This document shows positions 7,670 through 16,720 of a stretch of DNA of 41,555 bases, piece after piece. The position numbers and the translations under genes were made by a program. Below the pieces are notes generated by a model. It was given only the letters and a program-made list of their open reading frames with translations, did no database searches and was not told the DNA's origin. This stretch comes from Candidatus Micrarchaeia archaeon (GTDB lineage Archaea; Micrarchaeota; Micrarchaeia; Anstonellales; JAHKLY01). Each line of letters opens with the position of its first letter. The first letter of the stretch is position 1. The stretch lies in NCBI GenBank assembly GCA_041653315.1, contig JBAZFO010000008.1, positions 1-41,555 of the forward strand, in the 5' to 3' direction.

Positions 7670-8436
7670 TTTTTAGCCCATTTATTATAATACTCTTTGG
7701 CTTTTTTTACATTTTTGGTTTTAAGGGTTTCTGTGTTTGCGTAAAATTCTTCAAGAGATTTAGGCTCTCCGGTTGATTGTATAGAATTTGCGTCCGCCCC
7801 GCCATTTTGTTGTTGATTTAAAAAATTATCAAAATCAGTAGCCGTATTGTCGCCGATAGGTATTTCAAGTTTTGTCTGTTCGCCAGTTGTCGGGTCGATA
7901 CCATAATAACCATCCGCGCCTTTTACAATTCTCATTCTTGCGCCATAAGCTCTTGATTTCTGTCCTGATGCTATTTTAGCTTCTGGCGTGTTTTTGTATT
8001 TATCATTCATATACCACGGCGCATCGCTAAATTCCTGATTACCATTTTGCAATCTGCGTTTTGTGTATTCGGCCTGTGCCTGTTCGAGCGGAGACATCAT
8101 TTGCTGTTGCAACATTTTTTGAGCCATTTCCATACCACCCGGCGTTTGGAACTGCGGTAACTGACCACCCATTTGTTGAGGATTCTGACCCTGATTCATC
8201 TGCGGATTAGCAAAAATACTACCCGAACCACTCGCGGAAAGCATAGGGTTTAATTGCATATTTGCAGGAGATATTCCACGTTGCATAAGATACTGATTCA
8301 TTGCCTGCAAATCGGCGTTGCCCATATTTCTTTGGCGTTTTTCCTGATAACTTCGCTCGTAACCCTGCATCATATTATTGAGCATTTGAGCGTAAGGGGC
8401 GTATTTGTCCGCTTCAATTTGATATATCGTCTGCAT
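7660..8436 (-). CDS. Glutamine/methionine-rich virion protein
   Basis: A 258-residue protein with AAGGATAAGTT before the ATG. Residues 1-130 are rich in Gln, Met and Asn (QAMNQYLMQRGISPANMQLN); the C-terminal part holds a charged helix (KTKNVKKAKEYYNKWAKKWQ). No enzyme motif is visible. It is directly upstream of the giant LPD38 protein and overlaps it by 10 bases, so it is probably another ejected or internal virion protein, comparable by position with small internal proteins of other podoviruses. Function is inferred from position and composition only. Confidence 0.5.
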   Translation of the reverse strand: MQTIYQIEADKYAPYAQMLNNMMQGYERSYQEKRQRNMGNADLQAMNQYLMQRGISPANMQLNPMLSASGSGSIFANPQMNQGQNPQQMGGQLPQFQTPGGMEMAQKMLQQQMMSPLEQAQAEYTKRRLQNGNQEFSDAPWYMNDKYKNTPEAKIASGQKSRAYGARMRIVKGADGYYGIDPTTGEQTKLEIPIGDNTATDFDNFLNQQQNGGADANSIQSTGEPKSLEEFYANTETLKTKNVKKAKEYYNKWAKKWQ

Positions 8437-8451
8437 AACTTATCCTTAAAA

Positions 8452-8982
8452 TTATCTACCTAAAAAACCACTTAACAAACCACGATTATTTGTATTATTT
8501 GCCGGATACCCCCTACTTTGCCAATATCCCTCTCCGGTAGTTCCTTTATTACCGAGCAACATCGAAGATGCCATAGTTCCCGCTGCCTTACCGGCTACGC
8601 CGCCAAACATCGGAAGAAACATACTACCGGCAATTTGACCGGCTATCGGCAAGCCATCTCTGCCGGTTGCAATCATACCTTTGGGGAGTATTCCATTAAG
8701 CCCAAAAAAACCTAAGAGGCCATTTATTCCAGTTTGGGGTACATCTTCGTTAAACAAACCCTCAATTGCGCCGGGTTGACCATTTAAACCGCCCATTAAA
8801 CCGAGATTATTTATCATACCGAGAGGCATATTTACCATACCCATCGGATTAGAAAGCATTCCCAGGGGATTTAAAAGACCGCCTATGCCGCCCGATTGTC
8901 CGCCGCCGCCGAACAGTCCGCCCAACAGTCCACCACCGCCGCCGCTACTTTGATTACCGGAATTTTGATAGTTTATTATCAT
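8452..8982 (-). CDS. Glycine-rich virion protein
   Basis: A 176-residue protein with a very Gly-rich start (SSGGGGGLLGGLFGGGGQSG) and repeated Gly-Leu-Met-Asn segments (LGMLSNPMGMVNMPLGMINN). Residues around 118-140 are Gly/Ala rich and moderately hydrophobic (AGSMFLPMFGGVAGKAAGTM), which may insert in a membrane. It belongs to the set of low-complexity proteins between the tail hub gene and the giant virion protein. In podoviruses, genes here often encode proteins that pass through or form a conduit in the envelope; that is inference. No homologue family is recognised. Confidence 0.5.
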   Translation of the reverse strand: MIINYQNSGNQSSGGGGGLLGGLFGGGGQSGGIGGLLNPLGMLSNPMGMVNMPLGMINNLGLMGGLNGQPGAIEGLFNEDVPQTGINGLLGFFGLNGILPKGMIATGRDGLPIAGQIAGSMFLPMFGGVAGKAAGTMASSMLLGNKGTTGEGYWQSRGYPANNTNNRGLLSGFLGR

Positions 8983-8991
8983 ATTAACCTT

Positions 8992-10077
8992 TTAAGCAAA
9001 CATTGTTCCCATACCACTTGCACCAAATCCACCCATCATAGAGGCTGCACCGCCAAATGTATCACCACCCATTCCGCCGCCCATTAAACCGCTAAAAAGT
9101 CCACCCATCATATCTTGTCCCATTCCAGAACCCATAAACGAACCGAGTAATGGCATAAATGATGAACTTGCCGATGGCGCGGATTGTTGAACATTTGCCA
9201 CATTTTCAAAGGCCGGAGTGCCAAGAGCCAAGCCCATAGTATTCAACCACGGATTATTGTAAGCCTGACTTTGCAACCACTTCTGTTGTTCCGCTGTTAA
9301 GTTCTGTTGAGTGTTTTGCTGTTGCAACGCACCGGCATTCATTGCTTGCCCCATCGTATCCATACCCATAGCACCTATCTGTCCGGCCTGTTGAGCTAAT
9401 TGGCCGGGCATCTGTGCCATATTCATAGCCTGATTTATTCCGGTTTGTTGTCGGCCTAATTGCGCATTCCTACCCTGATACATCAAGTTTGCAAGTTGGG
9501 CGTTCATATTTGTTGACAAATCAACACCGCTGTTCGCAATAGCTCTGTTCATCGCACCGCTGCTGCCCGCACCCTGACCGGCATACTTTTCGAGAAGTTG
9601 GGGCATTATATTTCTCTGGTAATTCTGCATAGCGGGATTTACAAAAGCAGATTGCCAGTATTCCTTATCAGAAGCAGGGTTATAATCAGCAAGCATTGAG
9701 TTTAATGCCGGATTGGCTTGATTGAGATAGTTTTGGCCTGCATTTGCATCATAACCCTGCAATGCTTTGCTGAAGATATTCGCGCCCTGTTGCGCGGTCG
9801 GTATCATACCGCCATAGAAATCTATGCCCTGTTGTTGAAGATTGGAAAGCGGCGCAACCGTCTGGCCGGAGTAGGCAGGCATACCCTTGCCAAACTGTTC
9901 ACCCAAAAGCGTAGTCATTTGGTCAAGTAAAGACCTTTGGCCAGGTGTTAATGTTGTAGCCTGTATTATATCCGTACTGGTAGAACCGCCGCCGCTGCCA
10001 GCAGTACCGCCGCCGCCCAAAATACCAGTCAATCCACCTAAACCACTGCCGCCACTGCTACCGCCGATATTTCCCAT
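8992..10077 (-). CDS. Glycine/glutamine-rich virion protein
   Basis: A 361-residue protein with the strong site AAAGGAGATATTATA before its ATG. It has a Gly/Ser-rich N-terminus (residues 1-35), then the more structured part ATTLTPGQRSLLDQMTTLLG and NLQQQGIDFYGGMIP, a long Gln/Ala/Met-rich helical middle (about 100-270), and a Gly/Met-rich C-terminus. This build is common among phage genes annotated only as hypothetical virion proteins in late regions with N4-gp56-type capsids. It is the first of the low-complexity group and shares one base with the GNAT-like gene. Role unknown; an injected or tail-tip protein is likely. Confidence 0.5.
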   Translation of the reverse strand: MGNIGGSSGGSGLGGLTGILGGGGTAGSGGGSTSTDIIQATTLTPGQRSLLDQMTTLLGEQFGKGMPAYSGQTVAPLSNLQQQGIDFYGGMIPTAQQGANIFSKALQGYDANAGQNYLNQANPALNSMLADYNPASDKEYWQSAFVNPAMQNYQRNIMPQLLEKYAGQGAGSSGAMNRAIANSGVDLSTNMNAQLANLMYQGRNAQLGRQQTGINQAMNMAQMPGQLAQQAGQIGAMGMDTMGQAMNAGALQQQNTQQNLTAEQQKWLQSQAYNNPWLNTMGLALGTPAFENVANVQQSAPSASSSFMPLLGSFMGSGMGQDMMGGLFSGLMGGGMGGDTFGGAASMMGGFGASGMGTMFA

Positions 10078-10493
10078 TATAATATCTCCTTTGAGATAAG
10101 AATTTTATCTACTTTGATATTGTATTTTCTTAGAAATGCTTTAGTGTTTTGAAGTCTTACTGTTTCACCAATCAATTTATGAATGCCTTTTGACTTTGAC
10201 CATTCCTCAACACTTTTTAAAAGTTTTCCGGCAACATCTATGCCGTCTATCTGTTTTGAGACATACCAAAAAGACACAAATACATTTTGAGGATTAACCA
10301 CTCTGCAAACAATCAAACCAACCGGCGATAAATCCATTGCAATCCAGCAACCAAAATCAACATTGCCGAGGTTTGTATCGAGCCATAATGAGAGTTCTTC
10401 TTGTGAAGAATTTTCAAACTTGTTAGGCATTTGTTTCAACAAGTCCAAAATGGATTGCTTAAACTTAATCTCATTGACATTTATTATTTTCAT
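10077..10493 (-). CDS. GNAT-like acetyltransferase-fold protein
   Basis: A 138-residue protein. The arrangement fits a GNAT fold: a beta strand FGCWIAMDLSPVGLIVCRVV, then NVFVSFWYVS, then a helix VAGKLLKSVEEWSKSKGIHK and a final strand/helix set LIGETVRLQNTKAFLRKYNI. The usual acetyl-CoA loop (Q/R-x-x-G-x-G/A) is not clear, the nearest being IDGIDVAGKLL, so activity is doubtful. GNAT-like proteins are often found among phage structural genes, with unknown targets. Start and stop overlap the flanking genes by one base (TAATG), implying coupled translation. Confidence 0.5.
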   Translation of the reverse strand: MKIINVNEIKFKQSILDLLKQMPNKFENSSQEELSLWLDTNLGNVDFGCWIAMDLSPVGLIVCRVVNPQNVFVSFWYVSKQIDGIDVAGKLLKSVEEWSKSKGIHKLIGETVRLQNTKAFLRKYNIKVDKILISKEIL

Positions 10494-10726
10494 TAAACTA
10501 CGCCTATTACAATTCCGTTTTCTACCGACACGGTTTCGCCGCCCGCCGCCGCAAAGGTATCTGTAATCGCATCGCCTTTATTTATTCTTTTAAGAAGCCA
10601 GTTAATCCGCCTGTTTTGATTTTCTATAATTTTTTCCAAGTCCGTCAATCTCCTGTCAATATAGACAGGCATCGTCTCTCCGGTTTTAATTTTAGGGAAC
10701 AGTTCTTTTTCTTTTATGAGTTCCAT
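10493..10726 (-). CDS. Small coiled-coil protein of the tail region
   Basis: A 77-residue protein. Residues 22-50 form a predicted helix with heptad character (RRLTDLEKIIENQNRRINWL), followed by a short Ala/Gly-rich end (AAAGGETVSVENGIVIGVV). It is not recognised. It lies between the tail hub gene and the GNAT-like gene and its stop overlaps the next start (TAATG). A small virion or assembly protein is the likely role. Confidence 0.45.
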   Translation of the reverse strand: MELIKEKELFPKIKTGETMPVYIDRRLTDLEKIIENQNRRINWLLKRINKGDAITDTFAAAGGETVSVENGIVIGVV

Positions 10727-10730
10727 TTTT

Positions 10731-12767
10731 TTAGTAAATCTTCGCCCCCTTTGCGAAATACGGAATTATCGAATGTATTCTCGGCCTGACTGAATTATCG
10801 TTTGTTATTTTGATACTATGAAATCTGGCCTGTTCGCCAAAATAAACTGTTTTTAAAACCTTATCTTCATTAAGAGACGTACCATCACAGGTTATAGATG
10901 CCGTTTTGATTATCTCCGTAGAACCGTCTTTGAAAAACTGAACGTCAAAAGTAACATCATCGTCTCTGTCAACAAGAAAACAAAGTTTGCCCAAATACGC
11001 CTTACTGTTTTCCTCGATAAAAGGATTCCACTGCCCGCTTTTGGCGATAAACTCAATATCAGTTCCGTTATCGGCACTACTTGAATTTAATTTATAAACA
11101 TATCCGGTCGTGCAACCCATAAGAATTGTCGGATAGCCCGCCTGATTTGATTCATCGTCAAAAGAATAATCAATATCGTCAAGTGTGGTTTCTATATTGT
11201 CGAGAATTAAATCACTGGATAATTTGCTTTTGCCGAAACAGTGAGCCGGTAATTCGTAAATCGCAAAAGATTGATTTTCGTAATTATAAACCAAAACTCT
11301 GTCCGGTTTCGTTCCTGCCTGTGAAACATAGGAAATAAAAATCTGTTTATCTGCCTCTATGTTTATGGCGTTAGAATAGCTAATATAAGTCAAATTCCAA
11401 CCAACAACCTCATCAGGAATTACAATGTTAATATCATAAGAACTTCTGCCATCGGTTTCTATAAGTGAAGTACCGTTGACATTCAAAAGCCTGTCTTGTC
11501 CCTGCACCTGATAAGTAACCATAGAATCTATCGCGTAACACCCGCCCTGCGCAATTAAATCCCATTGGAAAGGCAGGTCTGCATCGCCGGTGTAGGTATA
11601 TCGCCATAATGAATTACTAAATCTTACATACAAATCCTCGCCAATAAAACCTGCCGAAACGATATAGTCGTTTGTTTTATCGTTATCGAGATAGTTTTCA
11701 TCAGGCCATATTTGAGGATTATTTGCCTGACACCATCGGGCGCGTTTGCGGTATCTCGTTCCTCTTTCTGTGGTATCGAAAATTATCAATCGTCCGTGAT
11801 AAACGACTATTAAGAGGCATCTTGTAATATCGTTATCCGCACCGCCGTCAACGTCTAAATCTATCTGTAATTTACTTAAAGATGTACCGTCATATTTGCA
11901 TATCTGGTCAACGCTATTTGTGATGTATGCTATGTCATACCAGTTTGTGATTCTGAAAAAGTTCGTATCGTCTCCGGTAAATTCATCATCACTTGACGCG
12001 CCATCAGCAACGCCGAAAATCTCTGCGTGATTAGTGTGGTCAACGAGTGTTGCACCATTACGGAAAGCATTTGTAGCAGTAACGTTTTTAAAAATTATTG
12101 TACCATCGGCATTGCCAGATAACCACGCGCCGTGGTCTAAAACAACAGATTCTATCGTAGCGATTATTTCTGCCGTTCCAGTAGCATCATCGGCGACCCA
12201 AGTATCGACTATTTTAAATGTCGTAGCCGCTTTTTCTGATACAACAAAAGTTCCATTGTAATTTGTCGTTCCTGTAATATAAACAGTAGTCCCATTTTCT
12301 AATCCGTGAGCAATTGATGTTGTTACAGTAACCTTCCCACTGCCAGCGTCTGCAAAATGCGTAATAGTATTAAGGCAACCCACAACATCATTTGCAAGCG
12401 GTGTATGATTTTGCACCCCGCCGTGTTTAACGTGAACCTTATGCCTTGTCAAGTCAACAAATGCCGATGTTACGGTATCCCATTTATTGATTCTCTTTGT
12501 ATCGCAAGCCAATAGATATTCACTTGCACCATTATTGTATGTAAGTAATCCCATAACCGCTAATGCGGGGTTTGTATCCGTCCCTGCGGTTGTACTGGTT
12601 TTTACTAATCTGCCAAATTCTTCATACCCCTTGCGTTTTTCAAGAACACCTCTTTTTATATGACAGTTGGTTAATTCCGTAAAAGCGTCTTTAGGGAGCA
12701 ACCAAGCGTCTCTCTGTGAGACTTTGCCAAACTTCCAATCTAAAATAGGGTATGGGGTAAAATTCAT
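10731..12767 (-). CDS. Tail hub/tube protein of podovirus type
   Basis: A 678-residue protein. The ATG at 12767 is chosen because AGGAAACAA precedes it; an upstream start would overlap the previous gene. It begins MNFTPYPILDWKFGKVSQRD and continues LTNCHIKRGVLEKRKGYEEF, a pattern typical of podoviral tail hub or tail-tube proteins that follow the head-tail adaptor. The body is almost entirely beta-rich, with repeated segments such as VYITGTTNYNGTFVVSEKAA and LIIFDTTERGTRYRKRARWC, fitting a beta-propeller-like or stacked beta architecture. It probably forms part of the short tail below the portal. The specific family is not certain. Confidence 0.65.
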   Translation of the reverse strand: MNFTPYPILDWKFGKVSQRDAWLLPKDAFTELTNCHIKRGVLEKRKGYEEFGRLVKTSTTAGTDTNPALAVMGLLTYNNGASEYLLACDTKRINKWDTVTSAFVDLTRHKVHVKHGGVQNHTPLANDVVGCLNTITHFADAGSGKVTVTTSIAHGLENGTTVYITGTTNYNGTFVVSEKAATTFKIVDTWVADDATGTAEIIATIESVVLDHGAWLSGNADGTIIFKNVTATNAFRNGATLVDHTNHAEIFGVADGASSDDEFTGDDTNFFRITNWYDIAYITNSVDQICKYDGTSLSKLQIDLDVDGGADNDITRCLLIVVYHGRLIIFDTTERGTRYRKRARWCQANNPQIWPDENYLDNDKTNDYIVSAGFIGEDLYVRFSNSLWRYTYTGDADLPFQWDLIAQGGCYAIDSMVTYQVQGQDRLLNVNGTSLIETDGRSSYDINIVIPDEVVGWNLTYISYSNAINIEADKQIFISYVSQAGTKPDRVLVYNYENQSFAIYELPAHCFGKSKLSSDLILDNIETTLDDIDYSFDDESNQAGYPTILMGCTTGYVYKLNSSSADNGTDIEFIAKSGQWNPFIEENSKAYLGKLCFLVDRDDDVTFDVQFFKDGSTEIIKTASITCDGTSLNEDKVLKTVYFGEQARFHSIKITNDNSVRPRIHSIIPYFAKGAKIY

Positions 12768-12786
12768 TTGTTTCCTATTGGAATAA

Positions 12787-13659
12787 TTAGTACTCCACCA
12801 CAACAACGTGAATACTTGTTAAATTTATATCTGCATTTGCGCCATTTACACCTCTTACCCCAAAACTGCCAACTGCCACAGATTCCGCATAATCAATCGT
12901 GGCGTATGCACCTGTTGCCGTTACTGTTCCTATGCCAGAAACTACAATACAATAATTTACATCAGCCATTGATGGCGACAGATTGACTTTCCATCTGCCC
13001 GTGGCCGTATGGGTTACGCTCGATACGCCCGGATGTGAACCCAAAAATGCACCATCGGAATTAAAAACTGCGTAGGCTTTGATTTGCGGAACTATTGCAC
13101 CTATCTGGTCATCGACATATTTTTTATTGGTAAGCTCTGCGTCAGCATCGGGCGCGGCAGAAGTGGCATTTTTAGAACCATCGGCCAATGTCGCTATTCC
13201 GGTAACGCCAAGTGTGCCTGCAACAAGCGTATCTCCAGTCGAAGCGGCAACATTGAACTTATCTGTATTTACCGCAAAATCACCTGTAACGCCAAGCGTA
13301 CTTCCGAATACTCTCGCTGCGGCAAGAAACGTAGCGAATTGTTCAACAGATATATTTGTCCAAGTTGGTGCTGTTGCAGTTAGGATATAGATTTTATTGT
13401 CGTCAGAATCAATCCATACAGAACCTAAATCGGCAGAAGTAAAAGCCGTAACGCCGTCTAATCGTGTCGCTGGCGCGGTTGACTGAAAGAAACATCGAGC
13501 CGAGCCTTGAGCGTGAATGCCCGTCTGCGTTCCGCCTGTCGTAAAATCGTGTTCATTGTCTATCGCGGTTTCTAAAGCACCATTGTTATCTCTTATCGTA
13601 TCGTCAATCGTTTTTGCCGCTACTCCGGCAGCAGGCAAATCTTTATTCCAAGCAGTCAT
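12787..13659 (-). CDS. Tail fibre/appendage-like protein
   Basis: A 290-residue protein. The N-terminal part (MTAWNKDLPAAGVAAKTIDD, then TIRDNNGALETAID) resembles the start of many phage tail fibre or appendage proteins that attach to the tail. The middle has repetitive short strands (GSTLGVTGDFAVNTDKFNVA, GTLGVTGIATLADGS) of the type found in fibre shafts, and the last 90 residues are beta-rich and may be the receptor-binding head. Its ribosome site (GAAAGG) lies inside the end of the preceding gene, two bases away. The binding target is unknown. Confidence 0.6.
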   Translation of the reverse strand: MTAWNKDLPAAGVAAKTIDDTIRDNNGALETAIDNEHDFTTGGTQTGIHAQGSARCFFQSTAPATRLDGVTAFTSADLGSVWIDSDDNKIYILTATAPTWTNISVEQFATFLAAARVFGSTLGVTGDFAVNTDKFNVAASTGDTLVAGTLGVTGIATLADGSKNATSAAPDADAELTNKKYVDDQIGAIVPQIKAYAVFNSDGAFLGSHPGVSSVTHTATGRWKVNLSPSMADVNYCIVVSGIGTVTATGAYATIDYAESVAVGSFGVRGVNGANADINLTSIHVVVVEY

Positions 13660-13661
13660 TT

Positions 13662-14699
13662 TTAATAATTCCTTTCAATCTGTCTGTTCTTCATTTGCAG
13701 ATATTTTTTCTGGTTTATAGACCTGACGTGATAGTCAACAATTCCCGAAACATCATTAGCTCTTTCGGTGTCTTTTTCTTCCTCTGTTAAGTATAATAAC
13801 GCCGCAAGTGCGGCTATTAACGCACCCCATTTAATATCAAGGGGAGTATCGGAATCGCTACTCAAAGCGTCCGGCCTGCCGAGTACCGGACATTTCAACT
13901 GGTATGTATCGTTTGCTCTCGGCCTAACGTAAATATAATCCTCAAATATCGCAACCGTTTCAGGAGTTCCCCTGTTATCGGGGTCGCCGTCTGTGTAAGT
14001 ATCCGTAATAGCCGCATTGTCTAATGCCGTTGTGCCTGGAATAAATCCGCCCGAATCCGTACTGATAACAGTTACGAACCCCATAAAAGCAGAATCGGAA
14101 TCGGCGGCATTTAAACCCTCAATAGCAAGAGCAGGCGTAGCATATCCGGTCGCATTGCCGCTTGCTTGCGATATTGTTATCGTTCCTGCCGAATTTATTT
14201 TTAAAGCAAAAGCACCGTACTTGTTTTGCGGGATTGTACTTAAACCGCTGAAAGATACCTCACTTGTCGTTTTGGAATATGAATACCCGCCAATGAGATA
14301 AGAAAATGTACTGTGTTTAATTTTCTTCGTATCTGATGAACCTATCGCAAGCGTGGGCGCGGTTATGTATTGTTCATTGCCATCTTCGGGATAATCAGTA
14401 AAGAATTTTTCGGTATCACCCTCAAAGATTATTTCCTCGCCATTCAGAAAAACAGGTCTTGTAAAATCAAGTTCAGTTTGCAGAATTGCGTACTTGCCAT
14501 TGTCGGTTGCCGATAGTGCCTGTGTATGCCAACTTTTAAATTTATCAAGTTTGAGAATTTCCGGCAGATGATTTCTGTAAGCGTCATTTATCCACTTATT
14601 ACAAGTCGCAGACGTAATTTCAGACGTTGACGATTTGCCAATATGTGTTCTAAATCGTGTTCTTATTTCGCCTAAATTATGTGTAAATTCATCAGCCAT
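13662..14699 (-). CDS. Head-tail adaptor candidate with an inserted beta domain
   Basis: A 345-residue protein starting MADEFTHNLGEIRTRFRTHI; GAGGGTGATT precedes this ATG. The first 60 residues are helical (LGEIRTRFRTHIGKSSTSEI, CNKWINDAYRNHLPEILKLD) and the last 60 are helical too (WGALIAALAALLYLTEEEKD), the layout expected of podoviral adaptor proteins that bind under the portal. Between about residues 110 and 260 is a beta-rich segment (SFSGLSTIPQNKYGAFALKI) that looks like an inserted domain. Placement between the beta-helix and tail genes supports the role. Identification is by architecture, not by a sure family match. Confidence 0.55.
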   Translation of the reverse strand: MADEFTHNLGEIRTRFRTHIGKSSTSEITSATCNKWINDAYRNHLPEILKLDKFKSWHTQALSATDNGKYAILQTELDFTRPVFLNGEEIIFEGDTEKFFTDYPEDGNEQYITAPTLAIGSSDTKKIKHSTFSYLIGGYSYSKTTSEVSFSGLSTIPQNKYGAFALKINSAGTITISQASGNATGYATPALAIEGLNAADSDSAFMGFVTVISTDSGGFIPGTTALDNAAITDTYTDGDPDNRGTPETVAIFEDYIYVRPRANDTYQLKCPVLGRPDALSSDSDTPLDIKWGALIAALAALLYLTEEEKDTERANDVSGIVDYHVRSINQKKYLQMKNRQIERNY

Positions 14700-14714
14700 A
14701 ATCACCCTCAAAAC

Positions 14715-14740
14715 AAGGGGTGAGGATTAACCCACCCCTT
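14715..14740 (-). terminator. Intra-operon terminator-like hairpin
   Basis: AAGGGGTG and CACCCCTT form a perfect 8-base stem with a 10-base loop; on the minus strand it is followed by GTTTTG. It lies in the gap between the beta-helix gene (stop 14753) and the adaptor candidate. It could lower transcription of the tail genes relative to capsid genes. Confidence 0.55.
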
Positions 14741-14752
14741 ATCAATTTAAAA

Positions 14753-16681
14753 TTATTGAGCAGTTACAACAGAAGAAGCACTAAGCGGAATATATCTCAT
14801 ATAAACCGTTAATTCTCCAGCACAAGTTCCATCGTGAACAGCAGTTAGTTCAACCATTCCAATAGGAACGATAAGCCCATAAGACACATCTGTTCCCATC
14901 GCCAGAGCAACGCCGTTCGTTACCTCTGTTAAGTCAGTAGCAAGAACACCATCCCAAGTATAAAGTGTACCAACCGCATCGGCGTTGATTTCAAGACCGG
15001 GCGCAGTGATACCAAAAGCCGTATCGGTCGCCGGTGTGGTCGGGTCGATATTGTAGCTAATAGTACAACTTTCGCTTGCAATAGCCGTAGTTGTTACATA
15101 AGCAACAATTTCCGTAATCTTTATCGGCCCGCCAGTAACGGCAAAAAGGTTATTTGCGCCATTAGCTATCGTAGATACTGTTTTGGATATAGACTTTTCC
15201 ATAGTGCCAGTACCAGTAAGCGCCTGCATTTCAGAAGCCGTATCCATTGCAGCCGTATCAACAAGAACTGCCGTTAAATTAGCATCAAAGTCAGATAAAT
15301 CTTCCTGAATAACAGCAATGTTTGAATCCACATCTACCAAATCGTGTTGTATTGAAATGATATTTGCGTCAACGTCAACAAGGTCGTGCTGAATAGCGTC
15401 TGTATCGGCATTGATTACTACCAAATTTGCGTCAATATCGACCGCATCGTGCAACAGACTATCAAGGTCAACATTTAGAGCCTGTAATGACATTGTTGTA
15501 TTGTTAAATGTTGAGGGTGTGGCCGTTGCACCATTGCACATAATCATAGCAAGGGCAGAATCATTGACAAGCGTGGCTGGATAAGCACCTGTGCCATCAG
15601 AGCCGTAATACATCTTTTTCAGAATATCATCGGCAGAGCCAGCCGTTACAGTTCCAATAGCAGGTAAAGCTGGTATTCTGATTGCACTTAAATCTACAGT
15701 GTTGATACCGTAATTTTCAATGCAAGACATTGAGCCAGGGTCTAACGTGGTAGCAATCGTATCTGTGTACATCGAATTCTTCTCACAAACGCCGGTAGCT
15801 GCACCGCCAAACTCAATAGCATACTGGCCTGTTGACAGGTTTGTAACCGTATTGAAGCCGATATAGCAGTTTGTAGGCACTGCTGTACCAGCCCAGATAC
15901 CAGCTTCGCTAAATGTGCCGTAAATTATATTGCCGTAACAGGTTGGATTTACAATAGTCGCCGCTTCAAGATTGATAAAATTTGCGGGTGCGCCAGTACA
16001 ATAGTAAGTACAATTTGCAATAGTACAATCCGTTGCAGTAGTTCCGACAGCAATACCATCAAGAAATTCATCGGTCGCAGCCGCTTCGCCATCGGCAAAT
16101 TCGCAGTTCACTATCGTTGCAAAATCACCTGCGTTTTCGACATCAATAGCGTGTGCAATACCTGTAACTGATGGGACAAATCGTAAATTACTGATAGTTA
16201 CGTTTGCCGCACCGATAACAAATTCCCCGGCAGCGTTTGTATAAACAAACTCCGGTTTATCTGTGCCTTTGCCAAGACCAATAACAGTAATCCCTGCAAC
16301 ATCTAAATCCACTCCGTCAGCACCGGATAAATCTTCCGTATGTCCCTGCATAACGTAGATTATATCTCCGTTGTTTGCAGTACACTTTGCAACCGCAGCG
16401 TCAAGAGTAGGCAATGCCTCTGTTGGAGTTTTACCGTCAACTGTCGCGGCGTTTGACTTGCCGCTATCGACATAGAATACATTGCCAGTTCCGAGATTGC
16501 CGCTCGACTGGAGATTTGCTATATCAGTATCGTAAGTATCAAACCTGTCAGTAAGTACCCTCAAAAGTCCTTTTGTGTTACTGATATTCTTAAAGTTTAG
16601 TTCCTGTTTCTCGGCCAATCCCATTGACACAAACGCCAACAGAAATACAACCATAAAAACAGCTTTCATTGTGTTTTTCAT
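14753..16681 (-). CDS. Secreted-type right-handed beta-helix protein
   Basis: A 642-residue protein with a clear Sec signal peptide (MKNTMKAVFMVVFLLAFVSM, cleavage near GLA/EK at residues 23-24) and an AAAGGA site. From about residue 70 the text VFYVDSGKSNAATVDGKTPT then TLDAAVAKCTANNGDIIYVM is the classic entrance to a parallel beta-helix (pectate-lyase-like), with rungs to about 330 (ITVIGLG, VTISNLRF, ATIVNCEF, CTIANCTYYC). Residues about 410-480 hold four related segments of the type HDLVDVDANIISIQ, probably a trimeric coiled coil, then a beta-rich C-terminal domain. It may bind or cut surface polysaccharide. A signal peptide on a protein in a virion operon is odd. Confidence 0.65.
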   Translation of the reverse strand: MKNTMKAVFMVVFLLAFVSMGLAEKQELNFKNISNTKGLLRVLTDRFDTYDTDIANLQSSGNLGTGNVFYVDSGKSNAATVDGKTPTEALPTLDAAVAKCTANNGDIIYVMQGHTEDLSGADGVDLDVAGITVIGLGKGTDKPEFVYTNAAGEFVIGAANVTISNLRFVPSVTGIAHAIDVENAGDFATIVNCEFADGEAAATDEFLDGIAVGTTATDCTIANCTYYCTGAPANFINLEAATIVNPTCYGNIIYGTFSEAGIWAGTAVPTNCYIGFNTVTNLSTGQYAIEFGGAATGVCEKNSMYTDTIATTLDPGSMSCIENYGINTVDLSAIRIPALPAIGTVTAGSADDILKKMYYGSDGTGAYPATLVNDSALAMIMCNGATATPSTFNNTTMSLQALNVDLDSLLHDAVDIDANLVVINADTDAIQHDLVDVDANIISIQHDLVDVDSNIAVIQEDLSDFDANLTAVLVDTAAMDTASEMQALTGTGTMEKSISKTVSTIANGANNLFAVTGGPIKITEIVAYVTTTAIASESCTISYNIDPTTPATDTAFGITAPGLEINADAVGTLYTWDGVLATDLTEVTNGVALAMGTDVSYGLIVPIGMVELTAVHDGTCAGELTVYMRYIPLSASSVVTAQ

Positions 16682-16720
16682 AGTTAGTTCCTTTCACGAA
16701 CTTTGATTAGTTTTTTTCTT

